Made by a program: the position numbers and the translations under genes
In this document: in pieces, positions 1 through 5,308 of the stretch
Layout of the letters: the number at the start of each line of letters is the position of its first letter
How positions within the stretch are numbered: position 1 is the stretch's first letter
From: an uncultured Clostridia bacterium
Lineage (GTDB): Bacteria > Bacillota > Clostridia > TANB77 > CAG-508
Length of the DNA stretch: 5,593 nucleotides
Reading direction: 5' to 3'
Assembly (NCBI GenBank): GCA_947629995.1
Contig: CANRFX010000070.1
Coordinates: 1-5,593 of the forward strand
Notes under the pieces: generated by a model
Database searches by the model: none
Seen by the model: the letters and a program-made list of their open reading frames with translations, nothing else
What the model was told of the DNA's origin: nothing

Positions 1-487
1 GTACTTTAATTTGGACATCTTGTATAATATCTTCAATTGAATGATTTTTTGTTTTATCATAAATAATTTCTAATTTATAGTTATGTTCTTCTAATTTTCC
101 TTTTGGTATAGAAATATTTTCTGTTTTGTTGTTTGTTAACTTTATTTCTTCTTCATCTTTATATAATTTAAATGATATACTTTCTTCTTTGTTATTTAAA
201 ATTTCTATGTAATATTCTAAATCTATTTGATTTATTTCTCCATTTTGTAAACTATTTTTTACTTTAAAATTATAATATTCTTTTTCGTTTTTACCATTTA
301 TTTCTATAGCAGGATTATTTTCTACTACTAAGATAGGTTTTGCAATTTCTCCATTTGCTAATATATTTATACTTTGATATGATTTTCCCATACTATATCC
401 AGAAAAAAATAATAATAAGATTATCACAATAATAAAAGTAATTGTTAACTCTTTTTTTCTAGTTTTTTTTATTTTGTCTTTTTTCAT
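1..487 (-). CDS. Small membrane-anchored surface protein of a clostridial TasA-associated type, 3' end outside window
   Basis: I translated this reading frame by hand; it is open from the ATG at 487-485 to the left edge, giving about 162 residues without a stop. AGGAGGG at 491-497 sits 3 bases upstream of the ATG, a short but strong ribosome binding site. Residues 1-13 are very lysine-rich, residues 14-29 form one hydrophobic segment, and a GYSMGKSYQS stretch follows. The rest is soluble, beta-rich and charged, starting with GEIAKPILVVENNP and containing several lysine/glutamate-rich strands. From memory, similar small proteins occur beside TasA-like genes in Clostridia, and their sequence usually ends soon after this point, so probably only a short tail is missing. 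The role is inferred: an exported or membrane-anchored cell-surface component. No LPXTG motif is visible in the part present. It lies 113 bases downstream of the TasA-like gene and is probably co-transcribed with it, since I find no good promoter of its own. Confidence 0.8.
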   Translation of the reverse strand, partial: MKKDKIKKTRKKELTITFIIVIILLLFFSGYSMGKSYQSINILANGEIAKPILVVENNPAIEINGKNEKEYYNFKVKNSLQNGEINQIDLEYYIEILNNKEESISFKLYKDEEEIKLTNNKTENISIPKGKLEEHNYKLEIIYDKTKNHSIEDIIQDVQIKV

Positions 488-511
488 TTTCCCTCCTGTT
501 GTTTTTTATTT

Positions 512-543
512 AGTAGAGACAAGCATTTATACTTGTCTCTACT
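512..543 (-). other. Perfect 12-bp hairpin between two surface-protein genes
   Basis: AGTAGAGACAAG (512-523) and CTTGTCTCTACT (532-543) are exact reverse complements with an 8-base loop. On the minus strand, the direction of the flanking genes, the stem is followed by an A-rich tract rather than a run of T, so it does not look like an intrinsic terminator for them. In the plus direction only a weak TATTTT follows. A stability or processing hairpin that sets different mRNA levels for the two genes is the most natural reading, but this is inference. Confidence 0.7.
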
Positions 544-600
544 TATTTTAAGTATTGACTAGTAAAATTCATTTTCTTATTTCTATTATTCATAATTAAT

Positions 601-1185
601 TTAATTAGGTTTCATTTGTGTTCCTGTAACAACTATATCAAAACTATAATCTGTTATAGTTTGTGATTCTTGTGTATCTATTTTATCGTTGCGAGCTTTT
701 TCTTCTTCTGAGCTTCCTGTTTCAAATGGCCATTCCCATTCAATAGTATGTGTTAGTTTTTTTACTTGATCGTCTTGGTTACTTTGCCCTGATAAAAATT
801 CTTCTAGTTCTGATAAATTATTACATTCATGATCTTTGTATTTGAATTTTAAGTTTGTTGGTTTAACTGTCTCGTTTTCAAATTTAATATCATATTGTAT
901 TCTAACTTGTGCTTCTGTACAATCTACTATAATATCAAAACTTCCTTTTGTTCCTGGTGCTATTTTATTTTTAGCAACAGTTGCAAGATTTTGAATTGAT
1001 GCTAATTTTATATTTTGTATTTCTTCTGAACTTTCATTTACTTTAAAATACCACTTGGCAATTTCGGCTGTTGCATCTCCTCTTATTTCTGCTGTATATT
1101 TTGAAAAGCTCTTTCTTCCTATAAAAGCTAATATTACACAAGATAAAATAGCAATTACTAATATTATTTTTTTCTTTTTACTCAA
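601..1185 (-). CDS. TasA/camelysin-like exported surface protein
   Basis: This 194-residue protein has a lysine-rich N-terminus (residues 2-6), one hydrophobic segment (about 7-22) and then the stretch SKYTAEIRGDATAEIAKW (28-45). A KIAPGTKGSF motif follows at 74-83. This order, a hydrophobic leader, an alanine-rich IAKW strand, a PGxxGSF turn and beta-rich sequence, is typical of clostridial TasA-like proteins. TasA and camelysin are secreted beta-sandwich proteins; in Bacillus, TasA forms biofilm fibres after SipW signal peptidase cleavage. An acidic stretch with EWEWPFETGSSEEEKARND (149-167) precedes the final strands ending in VVTGTQMKPN. The start is TTG at 1185-1183, chosen because AGGAGG (1195-1200) lies 9 bases upstream and no ATG competes. 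Its promoter is at 1293-1321, giving a leader of about 100 bases, divergent from the gene at 1484. Assignment to the broad family is likely; fibre formation is inference, and no SipW gene is visible here. Confidence 0.82.
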   Translation of the reverse strand: MSKKKKIILVIAILSCVILAFIGRKSFSKYTAEIRGDATAEIAKWYFKVNESSEEIQNIKLASIQNLATVAKNKIAPGTKGSFDIIVDCTEAQVRIQYDIKFENETVKPTNLKFKYKDHECNNLSELEEFLSGQSNQDDQVKKLTHTIEWEWPFETGSSEEEKARNDKIDTQESQTITDYSFDIVVTGTQMKPN

Positions 1186-1292
1186 ATAGGCAAGCCTCCT
1201 TTCTGTTTAATATTTGTTTGTTTGGATTTTTACGATAAAATTTTGAAAAAAAATTTTTTGAATGAATTATAGAAATTCGAAAATGTATTTTT

Positions 1293-1321
1293 ATTATAAT
1301 TGCATATTTCAAAATTGTCAA
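1293..1321 (-). promoter_or_regulatory. Sigma-A promoter for the TasA-like gene
   Basis: Read on the minus strand this is TTGACA (1321-1316), a 17-base spacer, then TATAAT (1298-1293): a full consensus match. The expected transcript start is near 1286, leaving an AT-rich untranslated leader of about 100 bases before the TTG codon. A TTCGAAA sequence at 1276-1282, one base off a Spo0A box, lies just downstream of the predicted start. Confidence 0.8.
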
Positions 1322-1339
1322 CTATTTTTCATCGCAATA

Positions 1340-1356
1340 TTCGACACTTTACGACT
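1340..1356. promoter_or_regulatory. Tandem Spo0A (0A) boxes between divergent promoters
   Basis: TTCGACA at 1340-1346 matches the established Spo0A box exactly. TACGACT at 1350-1356 matches it at five of seven positions and begins exactly 10 bp later, the one-helical-turn spacing known for tandem 0A boxes, for example at Bacillus abrB. The pair lies between the two divergent promoters, 18 bp from the minus-strand -35 box and 21 bp from the plus-strand one, so a single bound dimer could act on both. Sporulation capacity is supported independently by ylbJ in the same window. Binding is inferred, not shown. Confidence 0.5.
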
Positions 1357-1377
1357 TTTAAATCTAAATAATAAGTA

Positions 1378-1406
1378 TTGACTTTTCCATTTTTTTACAG
1401 TATAAT
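1378..1406 (+). promoter_or_regulatory. Sigma-A promoter for the Ig-like secreted protein gene
   Basis: TTGACT (1378-1383), a 17-base spacer and TATAAT (1401-1406) match consensus at 11 of 12 positions. Transcription should start near 1413, leaving a pyrimidine- and A-rich leader of about 70 bases before the TTG start at 1484. It is divergent from the TasA-like gene promoter. Confidence 0.8.
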
Positions 1407-1483
1407 ACTTATATATTTTCTATCTTTTATTTTTTTCATTTTTTCCCTAATTAAAAAAATTAATAAAAAAGGAGGTATGCCTA

Positions 1484-1966
1484 TTGCAAAAAGCAATAAA
1501 AATTTTAATCTGTTTATTTCTATTTTTTAGTTGTCCTATGTTTTTCCCATTTTGTTCTGCAAAATATGTAATAGAAGATCTTTATAAAATTGCAACTTTA
1601 AATATTGATTGTTCGAAACCAAAATTTGATTTTGTTGATGTTGATATTTCCAATGTAGACTCTTCTGGCCCTGACAATAAAAATAATCTTATTACCATTC
1701 ATTTTAAAGTTACTGAAAAACATATTGTAAAAAACAATATATCTCAAGATAACATTAAAATATATGTCGATAATAAGATTATAACGCCAGAATATAGGGA
1801 TCTTTTCGTTGCTTATAAGGGTACAAATGAATTAATTTATGAATTTTCGTTTGTTCATGTAGCAAGTGATAATTCTTTAATTATTGAAATTCCTGAAGGA
1901 GTAATTGTAGATAGTTCTTCTTTGACCAATGATAAATCAACTTTTTTCATAAATAATAATTCTTAA
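1484..1966 (+). CDS. Secreted protein with a signal peptide and one Ig-like domain
   Basis: This 160-residue protein begins with a clear signal peptide: lysines near the start, a hydrophobic core at about 8-22, and a likely cleavage after FCSA at residue 26. The mature part opens KYVIEDLYKIATLNIDCSKPKFDFVDV, a pattern I know from clostridial surface proteins (usually IDRTKPK), followed by alternating strands ending in IEIPEGVIVDSS (134-145). These features fit a single bacterial immunoglobulin-like fold; relatives I recall are often longer, so this may be a minimal or shortened form. There is no LPXTG or other anchor motif. The start is TTG at 1484, 8 bases after GGAGG (1471-1475). The ATG at 1477 is out of frame and only one base from the Shine-Dalgarno. 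It is divergent from the TasA-like gene and tail to tail with the membrane protein gene, one base apart. A cell-surface or matrix role is inferred. Confidence 0.75.
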   Translation: MQKAIKILICLFLFFSCPMFFPFCSAKYVIEDLYKIATLNIDCSKPKFDFVDVDISNVDSSGPDNKNNLITIHFKVTEKHIVKNNISQDNIKIYVDNKIITPEYRDLFVAYKGTNELIYEFSFVHVASDNSLIIEIPEGVIVDSSSLTNDKSTFFINNNS

Positions 1967-1967
1967 T

Positions 1968-2333
1968 TTATTTTTTGTTTACACCAATTATTCCACCTAG
2001 CACTCCAAAAATCATTCCAATTATAATCATAATTATGCTTTCCCATTTTAATCCAAAATGCCAATTTAACATACTTGAAGTAAAATAAATTATAATCATA
2101 TACATTCCACCAATAATTGCACCATTCACTAGTCCATTTTTTTTGATTTTTATGTTTCCAATTGAGCTTCCAATTAAAATACTTATTGCAGTTACTACAA
2201 TTATAACCGGATTAATTATACTTTCACTTACTTGTGTGTATGTTAAAATAGTCGCAAAAATTAGTAATAATATAAATGTTGTTATAAGTGCAATTATAAC
2301 TCCTTTTGCTATGTTAACGACGGTTTTATCCAT
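1968..2333 (-). CDS. Small four-helix membrane protein, TIGR04086/YrzE-like
   Basis: This 121-residue protein is almost entirely membrane-embedded, with four hydrophobic segments at about 10-30, 40-58, 68-87 and 98-118. Between helices 2 and 3 is a basic loop, IKIKKNG (61-67), and the helices carry glycine-rich patches (NGAIIGG at 70-76, GMIFGVLGGIIG at 106-117). Size, helix count and glycine pattern fit the TIGR04086 membrane protein family of Clostridia and Bacilli (YrzE-like). I recall that in some Clostridia the family lies near the SCIFF peptide genes; nothing of that kind is seen here. The function of the family is unknown. AAGGAG (2345-2350) lies 11 bases upstream of the ATG. The gene ends one base from the stop of the convergent secreted-protein gene, and I see no clear terminator hairpin between them, so the two transcripts may overlap. 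Confidence 0.75.
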   Translation of the reverse strand: MDKTVVNIAKGVIIALITTFILLLIFATILTYTQVSESIINPVIIVVTAISILIGSSIGNIKIKKNGLVNGAIIGGMYMIIIYFTSSMLNWHFGLKWESIIMIIIGMIFGVLGGIIGVNKK

Positions 2334-2417
2334 TTTTTCTATTTCTCCTTTTTTCTTTTTTTATTTAATGTTTATGAGATAAATAAAAAGAATAGAACTT
2401 CCAAAATTGTAATATTT

Positions 2418-2447
2418 TTTATAAATTATGTTTTTCATAAAATACAA
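2418..2447 (-). promoter_or_regulatory. Possible sigma-A promoter for the small membrane protein
   Basis: On the minus strand TTGTAT (2447-2442) and TATAAA (2423-2418) are separated by 18 bases. Both boxes are imperfect and the region is extremely AT-rich, so chance matches are likely. It would give a leader of about 75 bases. Confidence 0.35.
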
Positions 2448-2463
2448 CTTGTTTTCATATTAT
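2434..2463 (+). promoter_or_regulatory. Weak candidate sigma-E promoter for ylbJ
   Basis: In Bacillus subtilis ylbJ is transcribed in the mother cell by sigma-E. Upstream of this copy there is no convincing sigma-A promoter. TTCATAAA (2434-2441) and CATATTAT (2456-2463), 14 bases apart, each match the sigma-E elements (GKMATATT and CATACAMT) at about five of eight positions. This is weak support, listed because the known regulation of the family predicts such a site here. Confidence 0.2.
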
Positions 2464-2496
2464 TGTTATATAAAATTTTAAATAAAGAGGTATTTT

Positions 2497-3558
2497 ATGA
2501 TGGCTAAAACAAATATATATGTAATAAAACTAAAAAGAAATTTTTTACCAATTTTATTTTTAGGTTTTACTTTGTCTTTATTATTATTTTCAAATAGCAA
2601 TCTTCCTGCTGTAAGATCAGGTTTATCTTTATGGGCCAATTCTGTTGTGCCATCCTTATTTCCTTTTTTTGTTGCTACCGAATTACTAATGCATACAAAT
2701 ATTGTTACTTTACTTGGTCACTTTTTAAATAATTTTATGAAGCCTTTATTTAATATACGTGGAGAAGGTGCTTTTGCATTTATTATGGGAATAATTAGTG
2801 GTTATCCAATAGGTGCAAAAATTGCAACTAATTTTAGAGAAAATAATATTTGTAGTAAAGAAGAATGTGAAAGGTTACTTAGTTTTACAAATAATTCTGG
2901 ACCTTTATTTATTATTGGTACAGTTGGAATATTAATGTTTAGAAACACTATTATTGGAATTTTATTGTTTTGTACTCATCTATTTGCATGCATTACGGTT
3001 GGTATTCTTTTTCGTTTTTGGAAAAAAGAAAAAGAAACATTTAAAAATCATTCTAAAAATGTTTCTTTTTCATCTTCTAAAGACTACGTATCTTTTTCTA
3101 ATTTAGGAGAAATTTTAGCACAAAGTATTACAAGTAGCATATCTACCATTCTTTTAATTGGTGGTTTTGTTGTTATTTTTTCTAGTGTGATTTCTATTTT
3201 AGAAGCAAGTGGTATTTTAAATAGTTTGACTGTTTTAATTTCTCCTTTTTTTAAGATATTTAATATTGATTCTAGCTTTGTTCAAGCTATTTTAACTGGC
3301 ATATTAGAAATTACAAATGGAATTAATACTATTTCTTCTATTGCTTCTCGAAAACTTTCTATTAATATTATATTAGTTGCTTTTTTACTTGGATTTGGTG
3401 GAATTTCTGTTTTGTTACAGGTTTGGAGCATTGTGTCTAAAACGGATTTATCTATTAAACCATATGTTTATGGAAAATTATTGCAAGGATTGTTTGCAAG
3501 TGTTTATACTTATATATTTATGAATATTTTTCCGTTTTTAAATTTTGATTTATCCTAA
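2497..3558 (+). CDS. ylbJ: Sporulation integral membrane protein YlbJ
   Basis: This 353-residue multi-spanning protein has two halves of hydrophobic segments separated by a basic, serine-rich linker (about 174-196), as in YlbJ and related gate-domain proteins. Recognisable family motifs are SGYPIGAKI (101-109), NNSGPLFIIGT (132-142), GILEITNGI (268-276), GFGGISVLLQ (299-308) and PYVYGKLLQG (322-331). YlbJ is a membrane protein made in the mother cell and needed for proper spore formation in Bacillus subtilis, where it is somewhat longer (about 408 residues); its transported substrate, if any, is not established. Two adjacent ATG codons (2497 and 2500) follow AGAGG (2486-2490) at 6 and 9 bases, so the true start is uncertain by one residue. 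It appears to be a single-gene transcript. No convincing terminator is visible in the 100 bases before the KilA-N gene. Confidence 0.93.
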   Translation: MMAKTNIYVIKLKRNFLPILFLGFTLSLLLFSNSNLPAVRSGLSLWANSVVPSLFPFFVATELLMHTNIVTLLGHFLNNFMKPLFNIRGEGAFAFIMGIISGYPIGAKIATNFRENNICSKEECERLLSFTNNSGPLFIIGTVGILMFRNTIIGILLFCTHLFACITVGILFRFWKKEKETFKNHSKNVSFSSSKDYVSFSNLGEILAQSITSSISTILLIGGFVVIFSSVISILEASGILNSLTVLISPFFKIFNIDSSFVQAILTGILEITNGINTISSIASRKLSINIILVAFLLGFGGISVLLQVWSIVSKTDLSIKPYVYGKLLQGLFASVYTYIFMNIFPFLNFDLS

Positions 3559-3596
3559 AAAGCTAACTAATTCTTATTAAAAATACATAAGCAAAC

Positions 3597-3625
3597 TTGA
3601 TTTTAAAACTTTTGTTTTGTATAAT
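3597..3625 (+). promoter_or_regulatory. Sigma-A promoter for the KilA-N gene
   Basis: TTGATT (3597-3602), a 17-base spacer and TATAAT (3620-3625) form a good promoter in the gap after ylbJ. The predicted start is near 3632, giving a leader of about 27 bases. The KilA-N remnant is therefore probably transcribed independently of ylbJ. Confidence 0.65.
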
Positions 3626-3658
3626 AATATAAATTAATCCTTAATTTAAAATGGAGGT

Positions 3659-4204
3659 TTGAAAAGGAATAGAAATACTATTGAATTTTTAGGTATTTGG
3701 GAAGAAATACATAATCCTAATTTTAATTATGGCGAATTTGCCACAATTAAAAGTCAAGCAGGACTAAATAGCTATAAGATTAGTGTTAAAGAATGGACAG
3801 AAAAAACAAATGCAATTGGGATAATATCAAAAGCTGGAAGATATGGAGGAACTTATGCTCACAAAGATATTGCTTTTGAATTTGGAATGTGGATTAGTCC
3901 AAAATTTAAACTATTATTAATAAAAGAATTTGAAAGGTTAAAAGCAGAAGAAGCTGATGTATTAAATATGGCGTTATTTGGTATGACTGCAAAAGAATGG
4001 CGTGATAGAAATCCTAATTTAACAGGAAATATAAGAGATTATGCAACAATTAATGAATTAATATGTTTAGCAAATTTAGAAAATTTAAATTCTGTTTATA
4101 TAAACGAAGGATTAAAACAATCTGAAAGGCTAAAAAGACTAAATCAAATTGCTATATCGCAAATTCAAATACTAAATAAAACAGATAAAAAATATTTAAA
4201 ATAA
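3659..4204 (+). CDS. KilA-N domain protein, shortened at the N-terminus and internally
   Basis: KilA-N is a DNA-binding domain common in phages, large DNA viruses and clostridial mobile regions. The core is clear: RNRNTIEFLGIWEEIHNPNF (3-22), AGLNSYKISVKEW (34-46), NAIGIISKAGRYGGTYAHKDIAFEF (51-75), WISPKFKLLLIKEFERLK (78-95), and a C-terminal block with ADVLNMALFGMTAKEWRDRNP (99-119) and QSERLKRLNQIA (154-165). From memory, full-length relatives of about 270 residues have some 45 residues before RNRNT and about 55-60 more between the RLK helix and ADVLNMALFG. Both are absent, although the frame stays open throughout. The TTG at 3659 is only one base after GGAGG (3653-3657), too close for normal initiation, and no better in-frame start is seen. 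The ATG at 3651 hits a stop after three codons. It is either a decayed gene or a streamlined domain protein. Confidence 0.75.
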   Translation: MKRNRNTIEFLGIWEEIHNPNFNYGEFATIKSQAGLNSYKISVKEWTEKTNAIGIISKAGRYGGTYAHKDIAFEFGMWISPKFKLLLIKEFERLKAEEADVLNMALFGMTAKEWRDRNPNLTGNIRDYATINELICLANLENLNSVYINEGLKQSERLKRLNQIAISQIQILNKTDKKYLK

Positions 4205-4236
4205 TACAACAGTTAAATGATATTTTAAATATTTTT
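4188..4236 (+). terminator. 16-bp perfect AT-only inverted repeat over the KilA-N stop codon
   Basis: AAAAATATTTAAAATA (4188-4203) and TATTTTAAATATTTTT (4221-4236) are exact reverse complements with a 17-base loop. The left arm contains the stop codon (4202-4204) and the right arm ends in five T, as in an intrinsic terminator, but the stem has no G or C, so its strength is doubtful. The right arm also covers the -35 region of the next gene's promoter, so it could instead be a protein-binding operator. Confidence 0.5.
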
Positions 4237-4240
4237 GACA

Positions 4241-4251
4241 TGTGCTATAAT
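4241..4251 (+). promoter_or_regulatory. Extended -10 promoter for the 297-residue protein
   Basis: TGTGCTATAAT places a TGn extension directly before a perfect TATAAT (4246-4251). At the 17-base distance there is only TTTTAA (4223-4228), so the extension probably compensates. A TTGACA at 4235-4240 is too close to serve this -10 box. Transcription should begin near 4258, giving a leader of about 20 bases. Confidence 0.6.
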
Positions 4252-4278
4252 AAAATAAAAAATATTACGGAGATAAAA

Positions 4279-5172
4279 ATGGAAAAATATTTTGAAAGAT
4301 TAAAAAATAAATTATTGGAAATATACCAAGCTAAAGATTTGGATGCTGATTCTATATATAATATGATTATTAGCGAAAGTGAAGGGAAAAATATCAATTC
4401 AAATTTTAGCGAAGCCCTAAATAACTTATGTTTATATTTATATTATAAAGAGAATGATTTACAATCGTTAACTAAAAATGAATTACCATTTAACATTGAA
4501 AAAGGGTTGGATTTTAAAGATTTTTGTGAATGGTTAAATAAATATAAGTTATATAGTTTTAGTGGATTAATTAAAGATGATAACTATTATAATTTAATTT
4601 CTAGAGCATTGTCTAACAGGGGAAATGTAATTGAATCATTTGAATGGAAGGCTTTTCATAAAGATAGATTAGAAAATAAAACTTCAACAACAAGTCCAAA
4701 TTTTTCATATAAGATATATCTACCTATCGCAAATGATTCCTTAGAATACTTTGCATTAAGATTATTAGGAAAATGTGTAGGAAAAAATATTAATTATGAT
4801 TTTAAAATAAATAATAATCCTAATATTAGTAGATCAGATAATGTTGTTGTGTATGCATCAGCTGAAAATTTTAATGACTATATTAATGTAATTAATTCTA
4901 TACTTGAAAATGGTAATATTACATTAAATGAAAATCAACAGCACTTATTAGCATTTCCATACAGAAAAGGTATTTCTGTAGCTCCATACATCGATAATGG
5001 GAATGAATCATTTAGCAGTATAGTTTGCAATAGAATATTTGAATTAAAAAATAGCTCATCATCCTTTGAAGACTTTAATTCACAAGTTGCTGCTATGATG
5101 AATGATTATTATAAAAAATTAAGTAATATTGGAAATTTTGAAATTAGTAAAGAAAATGATTATGACAGATAG
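4279..5172 (+). CDS. Hypothetical protein, possibly HopA1-like
   Basis: I do not recognise this 297-residue protein with confidence. It has no signal peptide or membrane helix and is probably cytoplasmic. Residues 1-115 look helical; from about 140 the sequence is alpha/beta, with SYKIYLPI (143-150), YDFKI (173-177), SRSDNVVVYAS (184-194), a helix around 198-210, and GISVAPYIDNGNESFSSIVCNRI (231-253). This order of a KIYL strand, an FKI strand, RxDxxVxY and a final GxSF block loosely resembles HopA1-type effector-family proteins, but that is only pattern memory. The start at 4279 was chosen over the upstream in-frame ATG at 4240 because CGGAG (4268-4272) lies 6 bases before it, and the earlier ATG falls inside the promoter. 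It follows the KilA-N gene but has its own promoter. A minus-strand promoter faces its 3' end, and no terminator follows it clearly. Confidence 0.75.
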   Translation: MEKYFERLKNKLLEIYQAKDLDADSIYNMIISESEGKNINSNFSEALNNLCLYLYYKENDLQSLTKNELPFNIEKGLDFKDFCEWLNKYKLYSFSGLIKDDNYYNLISRALSNRGNVIESFEWKAFHKDRLENKTSTTSPNFSYKIYLPIANDSLEYFALRLLGKCVGKNINYDFKINNNPNISRSDNVVVYASAENFNDYINVINSILENGNITLNENQQHLLAFPYRKGISVAPYIDNGNESFSSIVCNRIFELKNSSSSFEDFNSQVAAMMNDYYKKLSNIGNFEISKENDYDR

Positions 5173-5212
5173 ATATACAAATGCTTTTTTTGATTAATCA
5201 ACTGTTAAAATT

Positions 5213-5241
5213 AGTATAGCACAAAACAAAAAAACTGACAA
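5213..5241 (-). promoter_or_regulatory. Minus-strand promoter facing the 3' end of the 297-residue gene
   Basis: On the minus strand TTGTCA (5241-5236), a 17-base spacer and TATACT (5218-5213) with a TGC extension form a strong promoter. Transcription would start near 5206 and run leftwards into the antisense strand of the gene ending at 5172. No minus-strand gene lies downstream, so the product would be an antisense RNA unless the promoter is a relic. A perfect TTGATTAATCAA palindrome lies just after the predicted start. Confidence 0.6.
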
Positions 5242-5280
5242 CTTTTTTAGGGAATCTTTCTTATTAAGTTAAAAGGCATC

Positions 5281-5308
5281 AAAAAAATCAACCTTTTACA
5301 GTTGATTT
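5281..5308 (-). terminator. Intrinsic terminator of the minus-strand small RNA
   Basis: On the minus strand AAATCAAC (5308-5301), an 8-base loop and GTTGATTT (5292-5285) form a perfect stem running straight into a tract of seven T (5287-5281, partly within the stem). In the plus direction no T tract follows, so the orientation is clear. Confidence 0.8.

Noticed and set aside
550..560. AAGTATTGACT, identical to the -35 region at 1373-1383
   Set aside because: No acceptable -10 box follows at 16-18 bases and no plus-strand gene lies downstream, so the match is probably chance.
2143..2382. 79-codon plus-strand open frame
   Set aside because: It lies opposite the convincing four-helix membrane protein gene and merely mirrors its hydrophobic codons; no ribosome binding site or family resemblance.
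3559..3600. CTTAT/ATAAG stem as a terminator for ylbJ
   Set aside because: Only five A-T-rich pairs with a nine-base loop and no T tract directly after it.
4240..4242. Upstream in-frame ATG for the 297-residue protein
   Set aside because: It lies within the promoter, before the likely transcript start near 4258, and has no ribosome binding site, whereas the ATG at 4279 has one at good spacing.
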